The notes under the pieces are model-generated. The model searched no databases. It was not told the origin of the DNA and saw only the letters and a program-made list of their open reading frames with translations. From assembly GCA_003249225.1 (NCBI GenBank), contig QKJQ01000015.1:310001-374000 (forward strand): a stretch of 64,000 nucleotides of DNA. The letters run 5' to 3'. A program made the position numbers and the translations under genes. This DNA is from Clostridia bacterium. GTDB lineage: Bacteria; Bacillota; Clostridia; Lachnospirales; Lachnospiraceae. The number at the start of each line of letters is the position of its first letter. The stretch's first letter is position 1. Positions 1-7,554 of this stretch are shown here, in pieces.

Positions 1-546
1 GACATCATATGTACGGCCAAGCAACTGTTTTGCAAGTTCTCCGCCGCCTTCTCCGACTGCCATAGTGCCAAGTGCACCATATCTGGTATGGCTGTCAGAT
101 CCTAGAATCATCTTCCCACAGCCTGCCATCATCTCTCTTGCATACTGATGAATGACTGCCTGATGCGGTGGAACATAGATTCCGCCATATTTCTGAGCAC
201 TGGTAAGTCCAAACATATGATCATCTTCGTTAATGGTACCGCCAACGGCACAAAGGCTGTTATGACAATTGGTCAGGACATATGGTATCGGAAATCTTTC
301 GAGTCCGCTTGCTCTCGCGGTCTGAATGATTCCCACGTAGGTAATATCATGGGATGTGATCTTATCGAACTTAATTTTAAGCTTCTTCGGGTCACCTGAG
401 GTGTTGTGTGACTGTAAGATCCGATAAGCCATTGTATTTTTGCGTCCTTCCTCACGAAGTGAGGCTTTCTCCTGCATTCCTTCGGCTTCTGCCTGTGGGA
501 CAAGATTTCCGTTTTTCAGGTATGCTCCTGTATTCCATAACTCCAT
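1..546 (-). CDS. Aconitase-family hydratase, N-terminal part (cut by window edge)
   Basis: The frame is open from an ATG at 546 to the window edge and gives 182 residues without a stop. The ATG follows a clear AGGAGG ribosome site. The protein begins [13 protein letters not shown] and carries [19 protein letters not shown], a Cys in VLTNCHNSL, and a [20 protein letters not shown] stretch; the last is the typical aconitase-superfamily segment. It resembles the ~750-residue proteins annotated only as 'hydratase' (YbhJ-like) in Clostridia, so about three quarters of it lies outside. It starts 40 bases after the nfnB stop on the same strand and is probably cotranscribed with the nfn genes. Substrate is unknown. 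Family assignment is fairly sure; exact function is not. Confidence 0.75.
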   Translation of the reverse strand, partial: MELWNTGAYLKNGNLVPQAEAEGMQEKASLREEGRKNTMAYRILQSHNTSGDPKKLKIKFDKITSHDITYVGIIQTARASGLERFPIPYVLTNCHNSLCAVGGTINEDDHMFGLTSAQKYGGIYVPPHQAVIHQYAREMMAGCGKMILGSDSHTRYGALGTMAVGEGGGELAKQLLGRTYDV

Positions 547-586
547 TTTGTGCTCCTCCTTCGATTGCTAACTTCATTTTCCTGCA

Positions 587-1969
587 CTATTTTGCAAGAT
601 ATTCAAGAATCCCGGTGGCTGCGGTCTTACCGGCACCCATTGCCAGAATAACAGTTGCTGCTCCGGTCACGACATCTCCTCCGGCAAATACGCCTTCTTT
701 CGATGTCTGTCCTGTCATCTCATCAATCGTCACACAACGACGTCTGTCGACCTTTAATTCCTTTGTGGTTGATGAAATCAAAGGATTTGGTGTTGTTCCA
801 AGTGACATGATTACAGAATTCAGCTCAATATCAAATTCCGACCCTGCTTTTTCAACGGGTCTCCTTCTGCCGGACGCATCCGGTTCTCCAAGTTCCATCT
901 CAACACACCGGATTCCCCTGACCCATCCGTTCTCATCAACAAGGATTTCCGTCGGATTCGTCAGGAATTTAAATTCAATGCCTTCTTCCTTGGCATGGTG
1001 TACTTCTTCAATTCTGGCAGGAAGTTCTGCTTCACTTCTTCTATAAATTACAGTTACTTTCGACCCAAGGCGCAACGCCGTTCTTGCCGCATCCATGGCT
1101 ACATTCCCGCCGCCTACCACTGCTACTTTGTCACCGGAAAGAATCGGTGTATCATAGTCAGGATCAAAAGCTTTCATCAGGTTGCTTCTCGTCAGATATT
1201 CATTTGCCGTAAAGACACCATTTGCATTTTCACCCGGGATACCCATGAATCTTGGAAGTCCCGCACCTGAACCGATAAAGACTGCATCAAAATGTTCTTC
1301 TTCCATAAGCTGATCAATGGTAATGGATCTTCCGACTACAACATTGGTCTCGATTTTGACGCCGAGCCGTTTTACGTTCTCAATCTCGTATTCCACAACA
1401 TTTTTCTTTGGCAGACGAAATTCCGGTATACCGTATACCAGAACACCGCCCGGCTCATGAAGTGCCTCAAAAATTGTAACATCAACACCTGCTTTTGCAA
1501 GGTCTCCCGCACAGGTAAGACCAGCAGGACCAGAGCCAATAACGGCAACCTTTTTACCGATTTTTTTCGTTGGAGCGTCCGGATGAATATCATTTTCTTT
1601 TGCCCAGTCAGCAACAAAACGTTCCAGCTTTCCAATCGCTACGGCGTCACCTTTCAAACCGCGGATACACTGCGCTTCACACTGAGTTTCCTGAGGACAG
1701 ACGCGTCCGCAGACCGCCGGAAGAGATGAATACAAACTAATGGTCTTAAAGGCAGCACCAATGTCTCCTTCTTCCACACTTTTGATAAATCCCGGAATGT
1801 TTATGCTGACAGGACAACCTGCCACACATTTAGGATTTTTACATTTCAGGCAGCGCTGTGCTTCCATCATTGCTTCTTCTTTTGAGTATCCAAGACAGAC
1901 CTCTTCGAAGTTGCCAGCTCTTACCTTGGGGTCCTGCTCCCTTACCGGAACTTTATGTAATACGTCCAT
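587..1969 (-). CDS. nfnB: NfnB-type NADPH/ferredoxin flavoprotein (GltD-like large subunit)
   Basis: A 460-residue GltD/NfnB-family flavoprotein. N-terminal cysteine groups (CLKCKNPKCVAGCP near residue 41 and CGRVCPQETQCEAQC near residue 88) fit two [4Fe-4S] clusters. GSGPAGLTCAGDLAKAG is the FAD Rossmann site and GGGNVAMDAARTALRLG the NADPH site. Length matches NfnB and the small subunit of glutamate synthase. No glutamate synthase large subunit is adjacent. Instead an NfnA/PyrK-like electron-transfer subunit lies directly upstream on the same strand, so an electron-bifurcating NADH-dependent reduced ferredoxin:NADP oxidoreductase is the best reading. In that complex this subunit handles ferredoxin and NADPH in the cytoplasm. 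The start follows a modest TTAGGA site. Confidence 0.88.
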   Translation of the reverse strand: MDVLHKVPVREQDPKVRAGNFEEVCLGYSKEEAMMEAQRCLKCKNPKCVAGCPVSINIPGFIKSVEEGDIGAAFKTISLYSSLPAVCGRVCPQETQCEAQCIRGLKGDAVAIGKLERFVADWAKENDIHPDAPTKKIGKKVAVIGSGPAGLTCAGDLAKAGVDVTIFEALHEPGGVLVYGIPEFRLPKKNVVEYEIENVKRLGVKIETNVVVGRSITIDQLMEEEHFDAVFIGSGAGLPRFMGIPGENANGVFTANEYLTRSNLMKAFDPDYDTPILSGDKVAVVGGGNVAMDAARTALRLGSKVTVIYRRSEAELPARIEEVHHAKEEGIEFKFLTNPTEILVDENGWVRGIRCVEMELGEPDASGRRRPVEKAGSEFDIELNSVIMSLGTTPNPLISSTTKELKVDRRRCVTIDEMTGQTSKEGVFAGGDVVTGAATVILAMGAGKTAATGILEYLAK

Positions 1970-2099
1970 AGTATCCTAACCTTTCTATCGCAATCATCTT
2001 ATCGATAAGTCACAATCTTTCATTGTCAAATCAATGTACAAACGACAAACCTGACCATAATCCCCGTTATCGCTGTACACATAGTAAAGCATTTATCAT

Positions 2100-3002
2100 T
2101 TATGCCTTACAGTCTTCTTCGTCAGAACAAACACCGCATCCGCCGTGGTGCGTGCTGCCTTCTTTCTTACGAAGTTCCTGTCTGCCCTCTTTTGTTTTGT
2201 ACTGCTGCTGACGTTTCATCGCTTCATCGAAATTGATCAGATGTCCGTCAAATTCCGGTCCGTCAACACAGGCAAATCTTATCTCGTTCCCTACGGTAAG
2301 TCTGCAGGCACCGCACATACCCGTTCCATCGACCATAACAGGATTCATGCTGACAATGGTTGGAATCTCAAGCTCTTTCGTAAGTATACATACAAATTTC
2401 ATCATAATCAGCGGACCAATGGCCACTACAAGATCATAGTTTTTGCCTTCGTTGTTGATCAGATCTTTAATTTTATCATTAACATTACCTTTGAAGCCAT
2501 AAGAACCGTCATCCGTTGCTATGTAGGTGTTGGCAGCGACCTGTTTCATCTCTTCTTCATACATAATAAGGTCCTTGTTTCTTGCCCCGATGATACAGTC
2601 AACCAAAACACCATGTTCTTTCATCCACTTGACCTGTGGATAGACAGGAGCCGTACCCACGCCGCCGGCAACAAATAGTATGTTCATTTTATTCAATTCT
2701 TCTGCTGACTTTTCAATCAGTTCACTTGGTCTTCCAAGGGGTCCGGCAAAATCCGCAAAGAATTCACCTGCTTCATATTCAGCCATTAATTTCGTAGATG
2801 GACCAACCGCCTGAAAAACAATTGAAACCGTGCCTGTTTCCCTGTTATAATCGCATATTGTCAAAGGAATTCTCTCCCCCTTCTCATCGATCCTAACAAT
2901 GATAAACTGACCCGGTTCACAATGGCTTGCAACTCTTGGAGCTTCAATCTCCATCAGGTATATGTTCGCTGCTAATAATTTCTTATCTACAATTCTATAC
3001 AT
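2100..3002 (-). CDS. nfnA: NfnA-type NADH/ferredoxin oxidoreductase subunit (PyrK-like)
   Basis: A 300-residue ferredoxin reductase-like subunit. The start at 3002 (MYRIVDKKLLAANIYLMEIE) is chosen over the longer frame from 3044 because AAAGGA lies 7 bases upstream of it. Seen: an FAD-binding beta-barrel with ERIPLTICDYN, an NAD-binding part with FVAGGVGTAPVYPQVKWMKE, and a [2Fe-2S] cysteine motif DGTGMCGACRLTVGNEIRFAC. This arrangement matches sulfide dehydrogenase/NfnA small subunits. The C-terminus is odd: it ends in GGCGVCSDEEDCKA, three more cysteines beyond the usual family end. It lies 130 bases upstream of nfnB, probably in one transcript from a promoter at 3067-3095. Confidence 0.87.
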   Translation of the reverse strand: MYRIVDKKLLAANIYLMEIEAPRVASHCEPGQFIIVRIDEKGERIPLTICDYNRETGTVSIVFQAVGPSTKLMAEYEAGEFFADFAGPLGRPSELIEKSAEELNKMNILFVAGGVGTAPVYPQVKWMKEHGVLVDCIIGARNKDLIMYEEEMKQVAANTYIATDDGSYGFKGNVNDKIKDLINNEGKNYDLVVAIGPLIMMKFVCILTKELEIPTIVSMNPVMVDGTGMCGACRLTVGNEIRFACVDGPEFDGHLINFDEAMKRQQQYKTKEGRQELRKKEGSTHHGGCGVCSDEEDCKA

Positions 3003-3066
3003 TTTATTGTCCTTTCCGTAAAATGCTACCCCACGCTTTACCACTTTTACATAGCAAAGCGTGTTT

Positions 3067-3095
3067 ATTATATACTATTTCAAACTATAAATCCA
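3067..3095 (-). promoter_or_regulatory. Putative sigma-A promoter for the nfnAB operon
   Basis: On the minus strand a perfect TATAAT (3067-3072) is preceded, after 17 bases, by a weak -35 TGGATT (3090-3095). It sits about 65 bases upstream of the nfnA start. It touches the end of lplA, so nfnAB has its own promoter even though lplA is on the same strand. Confidence 0.5.
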
Positions 3096-3098
3096 GTA

Positions 3099-4103
3099 CT
3101 AATTTCCTTCGAAAAGAAGTTCCAGCACCTGATTTATGGCAATTCCTCCAAGGCTTTCCTCAAAATACCCGTCTCCATATTCCAGATCAACACGGACAAG
3201 AGCATTTTGAACTTCCTGTTCTTCAAAAGGACATCCGGTCAGCTTCTCCTTTAACGGAACCAGTGAACGAAGGGAGAGAAAGTCTCCATAAAAATCAACC
3301 GTTTTTATGACCTGGTCCGCAAGCATCAGATAAATCTCTAACTCGCCCTGTGGAAAACGCATCCGTTTTTTACAATTGACCATCGGAGATTCACCATAAT
3401 TCCACGCTGTTGTCCGGTATTTATCATCTGCGATTTTATTGATTTCCTGTAAATCTTCTTCCTTCGGCTCCCAAATTACCTGGTCTTTACCCGCCAGTAA
3501 GGCTTTGGATAAGAAGCTTATGAATTCTTTCATAGTCATTTCAGGCATATAATCACTGATATTACCGACTCTTGAAGCTACGGAAGTTACCCCTTTTGCC
3601 GCGAGCTTGTCCTTTTTAACATTCAGGGCTCCCGCGATTTTTGACATGTCGGTCTTAAAGAGCAGGGTTCCATGGTGCAAGATTCTGTTCTTATAAATTC
3701 TCTGTGCATTACCGGATACTTTTTTGTTATCAACAAGGATATCATTTCTGCCATTTACAGCGGCCGGTGCACCCATATCAGTAAGAACTTTCGCAACAAT
3801 TCCGGTAAAGTACTCCATGGAAGCGGCCTCTTTGTCCTTATATGCCGTGATAAAAGAAAAATTCAGATTTCCCATATCATGATACACGGCACCGCCTCCG
3901 GTCGTCCTTCGAACGACCTGAATCCCATGTTCTTCCACAAAGGCACGATTAATTTCTTCTTCTGTATTTTGATTTCTTCCTATTACTATGGTATTCTCAT
4001 TCTGCCAAAGTAATATAAATTCTTCATTTTTTCTGGTCAGTATATATTCTTCCAGTGCCAGATTATAATATGGATCGGTTGAATCCGTGTAATAAAATAT
4101 CAT
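3099..4103 (-). CDS. lplA: Lipoate-protein ligase A
   Basis: A 334-residue LplA-family enzyme that activates lipoate with ATP and attaches it to lipoyl domains (for example of pyruvate dehydrogenase or the glycine cleavage H protein). Start 4103 (MIFYYTDSTDPYYNLALEEY) is preferred over the upstream in-frame ATG because AAGGAG lies 11 bases before it and the family begins here. Key motifs are RRTTGGGAVYHDMGNLNFSF and the catalytic-lysine region GRNDILVDNKKVSGNAQ. A C-terminal accessory domain is present (about residues 255-334), so it is the full bacterial form rather than a split ligase. No lipoyl protein gene is nearby. Confidence 0.9.
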   Translation of the reverse strand: MIFYYTDSTDPYYNLALEEYILTRKNEEFILLWQNENTIVIGRNQNTEEEINRAFVEEHGIQVVRRTTGGGAVYHDMGNLNFSFITAYKDKEAASMEYFTGIVAKVLTDMGAPAAVNGRNDILVDNKKVSGNAQRIYKNRILHHGTLLFKTDMSKIAGALNVKKDKLAAKGVTSVASRVGNISDYMPEMTMKEFISFLSKALLAGKDQVIWEPKEEDLQEINKIADDKYRTTAWNYGESPMVNCKKRMRFPQGELEIYLMLADQVIKTVDFYGDFLSLRSLVPLKEKLTGCPFEEQEVQNALVRVDLEYGDGYFEESLGGIAINQVLELLFEGN

Positions 4104-4253
4104 AATACAGTATTCTCCTTTTCTTTTTACCAGCATTAAGTATAGCATGAAACTGCAATTCCTGCAAAAGCCTTTCTATTATTAACGTTTGCTCCGAAGA
4201 CTGTTTTTCTTAATCACATTTATCTATATGTTTTTATGTTTTTCATTCAACTA

Positions 4254-4282
4254 TTGAATCAACTTCACAAATATGTTACACT
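4254..4282 (+). promoter_or_regulatory. Putative promoter for the Wzz-like gene
   Basis: TTGAAT (4254-4259), a 17-base spacer and TACACT (4277-4282) lie about 30 bases before the start at 4315. The expected transcription start is close to the ribosome site. Confidence 0.45.
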
Positions 4283-4314
4283 TTATCGTAGAATAACAAA
4301 TTGTGGAGGCTATC

Positions 4315-5745
4315 ATGGACCAAACAGAAAATCATAAGGAAGTAGAGATAACACTTTCAGAATTGTTATATTCAATTGCAGCAAAGTGGCGATTTATCCT
4401 TGTATGCATGCTATGCTTTGCCCTGCTTTTGGGTGGTTGGCGAACTTTCTCCTTCTACTTTAGCCGTTCTTTGAGCTCAACAGGGCAGGCTTATGAAGCA
4501 GCAATGGTTTCATATAACAAGGCTCTGGATGAATACAATTATGAACTGGCATCCTACCAGTCAAATATCGAGATACTAAACAATGACATTAACTCACTTA
4601 AAGATTCCATCAGCTTTATGGAAAAATATCTTTTGAATTCCGTTCTCATGCAGATTTCTTCGTCTTCTGTTAAAACGGCGATCTTAAGTTACAGTGTGGT
4701 TCCAAAAGAACAAGACTCTGATTATTATCCAACCAATGTTCCTCTGGCAACCTTAACAGCCATGGCAAAGGGCTCCTCACTGGTACAATACCTGAACGAA
4801 CACAGTCTTTCGGATATGAAAGAGCAGTATATCTATGAATTGATTAGTGTTACCAATGATTATGACGGTAACCTACTTACGATTAAGCTTGTACATTCTG
4901 ATGAAACGATCTGTGGCGAGATGTTACAGGATGTTGAGAGCTGGTTGGAAAATGCTTCTGATTCCATACAAAAAACTGCTGGGGCTCACCTTTTAACTCC
5001 GGTTTCCATAGCACAGTCCGTCCAGGTCGATTTATCCATTGGTGAAACAAGAAAAGTCATGAACAATAATTTAAAGTCCTATCGAACCAGTCTGGAATCT
5101 GATCAGGACGACCTTAAAGCACTTGAGGAACCTATTGCACCTGTTAAGCCATCTTCTTCCTCTTCACTTTCACTGATGACCCTTGTTAAATACCTGATTC
5201 TTGGTGCTGTTATTGGTCTTTTCCTGTCTGTTCTGGTTCTTGTATTCTTCCGACTGCTAACCAACAAACTCCACAGTGCAAGAGACATGCGGGCTATGTA
5301 TGGAATCCCGGAACTGGGGAATCTCAACAAGCGAAAGTATGGTCCATTTCTTCCTGCTCTTGATAAGTTGATCGACCGAATCTTCTCACAGGACAAACCA
5401 TCACATTCGGAGGAAGAGGATTATCAAATGGTGCTGTCACACCTTGAAGGTATTCTTGAATCAGGCCAGCACACTGCTGAAAATCTATCCATCCTTCTTG
5501 TCGGAAGTGCCGACCAAGATTCTATTGCAAAAGTATGCGAATGCCTGCTAAAGTATAGCAAGGAAAAGACTTTTTCCTGCGCCGGAAATGTAACGGCCGA
5601 CCCAGCTGCGCTGAAAACTGCAAAAAGTGCTGATATCATCATACTCATAGAAAAAATCAACAAATCCAAACTGGCTATGATCGAACAGGAAATTCAATTA
5701 CTTGGAGATCTTAAAAAACCAATTGCAGGAGTAATTTTATTATAA
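4315..5745 (+). CDS. Wzz-like membrane protein with C-terminal degenerate kinase-like domain
   Basis: A 476-residue protein starting at the ATG at 4315, five bases after GGAGG; an in-frame GTG at 4303 overlaps that site and is less likely. Two membrane segments are visible: RFILVCMLCFALLLGGW (about residue 25) and YLILGAVIGLFLSVLVLVFF (about residue 285), with a long coiled-coil-prone periplasm-side loop between them. This is the Wzz/chain-length-determinant plan of polysaccharide export modulators. After the second segment follow about 165 cytoplasmic residues that look like a P-loop NTPase fold (LSILLVGSA, SADIIILIEK, KPIAGVILL) but with no GxxGxGK[ST] Walker A and no tyrosine-rich tail. 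I read it as a degenerate BY-kinase fused to Wzz. No glycosyltransferase cluster is adjacent. Confidence 0.65.
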   Translation: MDQTENHKEVEITLSELLYSIAAKWRFILVCMLCFALLLGGWRTFSFYFSRSLSSTGQAYEAAMVSYNKALDEYNYELASYQSNIEILNNDINSLKDSISFMEKYLLNSVLMQISSSSVKTAILSYSVVPKEQDSDYYPTNVPLATLTAMAKGSSLVQYLNEHSLSDMKEQYIYELISVTNDYDGNLLTIKLVHSDETICGEMLQDVESWLENASDSIQKTAGAHLLTPVSIAQSVQVDLSIGETRKVMNNNLKSYRTSLESDQDDLKALEEPIAPVKPSSSSSLSLMTLVKYLILGAVIGLFLSVLVLVFFRLLTNKLHSARDMRAMYGIPELGNLNKRKYGPFLPALDKLIDRIFSQDKPSHSEEEDYQMVLSHLEGILESGQHTAENLSILLVGSADQDSIAKVCECLLKYSKEKTFSCAGNVTADPAALKTAKSADIIILIEKINKSKLAMIEQEIQLLGDLKKPIAGVILL

Positions 5746-5748
5746 CAA

Positions 5749-5833
5749 AAACTCCCATTGTTATGACAGATACCATAAAGCAGAATCAACAGTCCGCTAA
5801 TTGGAATTCTTCACGTCATCGCAGTGGGAGTTT
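5749..5833. terminator. Long imperfect hairpin between convergent genes
   Basis: AAACTCCCATTG (5749-5760) pairs with CAGTGGGAGTTT (5822-5833) with one wobble, and ATGAC (5763-5767) pairs with GTCAT (5815-5819) just inside. The remaining loop is about 47 bases. It lies between the convergent ends of the Wzz-like and GGDEF genes and overlaps the GGDEF stop codon, so it may end transcription both ways. U-tracts are weak, so another RNA role is possible. Confidence 0.45.
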
Positions 5834-6926
5834 ATAGTTGTGAGATAACACAGTTCTTGCCTTTTTTCTTTCCCTTATATAACTTCATATCAGCCATTCG
5901 AATGATATCTTCTGCCGTACTGCCAGGAATGTACTCTTGAACACCAAAAGTCATTGTAAAATGAACGAATTCTTTATCGTATTCGATTTCCGTCTCTTCT
6001 ATAATAATGCGCAGCTTTTCAGCAATTGTCGCACCGGAATCAATTTTACAGTCGGAAAGCAGAATCAAAATCTCTTCTCCTCCCCATCGGCAAACAAAAT
6101 CTTTGTTCCGTACCTGATCCTTTAATATCTCTGCGATCCGAATCAAAATAAAATCGCCGCATTCATGTCCGTACGTGTCATTCAGTTGTTTGAAATCGTC
6201 AATATCAGCAATAATAATACTAAAGGTCGAAACATTTTCATTTGCTTCTAAAATTGCCTTTTCCAGCCTTTTTTCCATTCCTCTGCGATTGCTCAGCTCA
6301 GTCAACGGGTCTGTATTTGCGAGTGTTTTCAGTTTTTTATTGATTGCTTTGAGTTTCTTTTCAGCCATACATACAGCTGTTGCAAATAATGTCATGACAT
6401 AAACGACAGCGATATAGGTGATCAGAATATTCATATAATAGAGTAAAAAATACTGCTTTGTACTCAACTGATAGAGTGGTTCATGGCAATTATCAATTGC
6501 TTTTACTATAACGTATAGAATAAGTGACAGCAAAGAGAGCTTCCATGCGGATAATTTCTGCTGCTTTGCTTTCGCATTATATGCTATATAATAAACAGCA
6601 GGCACAAGACCAATCAGATACAAGTGAAACCCGCTTTTATTACCAATTGTGAATGTAGCACACAGGGTATGCAGCATAACCTCAGAATAAAGCAGAATCG
6701 TTAACCACTTGTAATTGTTCTTCAATTTTGAGAAGTACGAAATCGAATAAATCAACAGACTTATGATGTTCACATCGACCATGACCCATATCCGCAGCCA
6801 CAAAAACAGAACAATAAATGCAGTATGTATGCCGCCCAGGATTAGTATAAAAAATGTAATCTTAGGCGCAGTATCGAAGGATTGTTCACCTTCCAATAAA
6901 CTGTTGAATTTTGTAACAAGCTTCAT
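5832..6926 (-). CDS. Membrane diguanylate cyclase (GGDEF, GGEEI variant)
   Basis: A 364-residue protein. The N-terminal ~190 residues hold about six hydrophobic segments of no recognised sensor family; the C-terminus is a GGDEF domain (about 205-364) with TDPLTELSNRRGMEKRLE and DIDDFKQLNDTYGHECGDF. The signature is RWGGEEI rather than GG[DE]EF, which keeps the catalytic GGEE core. An RNKD tetrapeptide five residues before it is the canonical RxxD product-inhibition I-site. It should make c-di-GMP from two GTP at the membrane. The start follows GGAG with correct spacing. It stands alone, convergent with the Wzz-like gene, so a link to polysaccharide control is only suggested. Confidence 0.87.
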   Translation of the reverse strand: MKLVTKFNSLLEGEQSFDTAPKITFFILILGGIHTAFIVLFLWLRIWVMVDVNIISLLIYSISYFSKLKNNYKWLTILLYSEVMLHTLCATFTIGNKSGFHLYLIGLVPAVYYIAYNAKAKQQKLSAWKLSLLSLILYVIVKAIDNCHEPLYQLSTKQYFLLYYMNILITYIAVVYVMTLFATAVCMAEKKLKAINKKLKTLANTDPLTELSNRRGMEKRLEKAILEANENVSTFSIIIADIDDFKQLNDTYGHECGDFILIRIAEILKDQVRNKDFVCRWGGEEILILLSDCKIDSGATIAEKLRIIIEETEIEYDKEFVHFTMTFGVQEYIPGSTAEDIIRMADMKLYKGKKKGKNCVISQL

Positions 6927-7043
6927 ATTGTCTCCGATGCTTTTTGTGGATCTTCTCTACCGATAAGTTACAGTTATCTATTATAAATTTTGTCTCGATG
7001 CCTGTCAAGATTGAACAAATTAATAATATATGCTACAAGGCTT

Positions 7044-7370
7044 TCATAAAACAGTAAAGCCCTGCACCGTTCCGCCCCGTTCAGCAATATACTGCATATA
7101 CCCATATACTCTCTCCTGCCGTTCACCTTCAGAAATTACAACAACATATTCACCGGAAAGCGGTTCTCTGATCTGATCAAGCTCTGCGATACTATATGCT
7201 TCGCTCATCATTTTCTTTCCAATTACCAGATATGCCTCCTGAAGATCCTCACTTGAAAAACGGACCTTCACTGTCTCAAATACTTTTTCTTCGTTCTCTC
7301 TTAATTCCGGTGATATCACAAAAGAATACGGAATGTCCCGGACCGTCATAACCTGTAAACTCTCTTTCAT
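7044..7370 (-). CDS. Small protein of unknown function (108 aa)
   Basis: The open frame runs from 7490, but the start at 7370 (MKESLQVMTVRDIPYSF) is the only Met with a good ribosome site (GAGG then six bases). The part upstream of it overlaps the terminator of the next gene and is unlikely to be coding. The 108-residue product is soluble, rich in Glu and Val, without membrane segments, signal peptide or cysteines. I do not recognise the family. It is the last gene before the GGDEF gene on the same strand, separated by 117 bases. It could be a small ligand-binding or adaptor protein, but nothing in the sequence shows which. Confidence 0.5.
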   Translation of the reverse strand: MKESLQVMTVRDIPYSFVISPELRENEEKVFETVKVRFSSEDLQEAYLVIGKKMMSEAYSIAELDQIREPLSGEYVVVISEGERQERVYGYMQYIAERGGTVQGFTVL

Positions 7371-7474
7371 ATAGTTCCTCGATTCTTTATCCATCTTCCA
7401 ACGTTGCAGTTCATAAGGGTTATCTGTCATTTTCCAGTATAGCAAAATGTTTCGTAAAAGAAAAGCGGCAACGA

Positions 7475-7520
7475 AAAACTGACCTTCCATACCGGTTTTA
7501 TCCGGCTTGGGAGGTCAGTC
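7475..7520 (-). terminator. Rho-independent terminator of the first VWA/LPXTG cassette
   Basis: Read on the minus strand, ACTGACCTCCC pairs with GGAAGGTCAGT around an inner CCGG/CCGG stem, followed by TTTTTC. It lies 35 bases after the stop of the surface-protein gene. Confidence 0.85.
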
Positions 7521-7554
7521 TTCCTATCTTTTCATATCTTTTCTTTTGTGATAA

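Noticed and set aside
587..3002. Glutamate synthase small subunit plus dihydroorotate dehydrogenase electron-transfer subunit as separate functions
   Set aside because: No gltB or pyrD is adjacent, while the pair in this order fits NfnAB.
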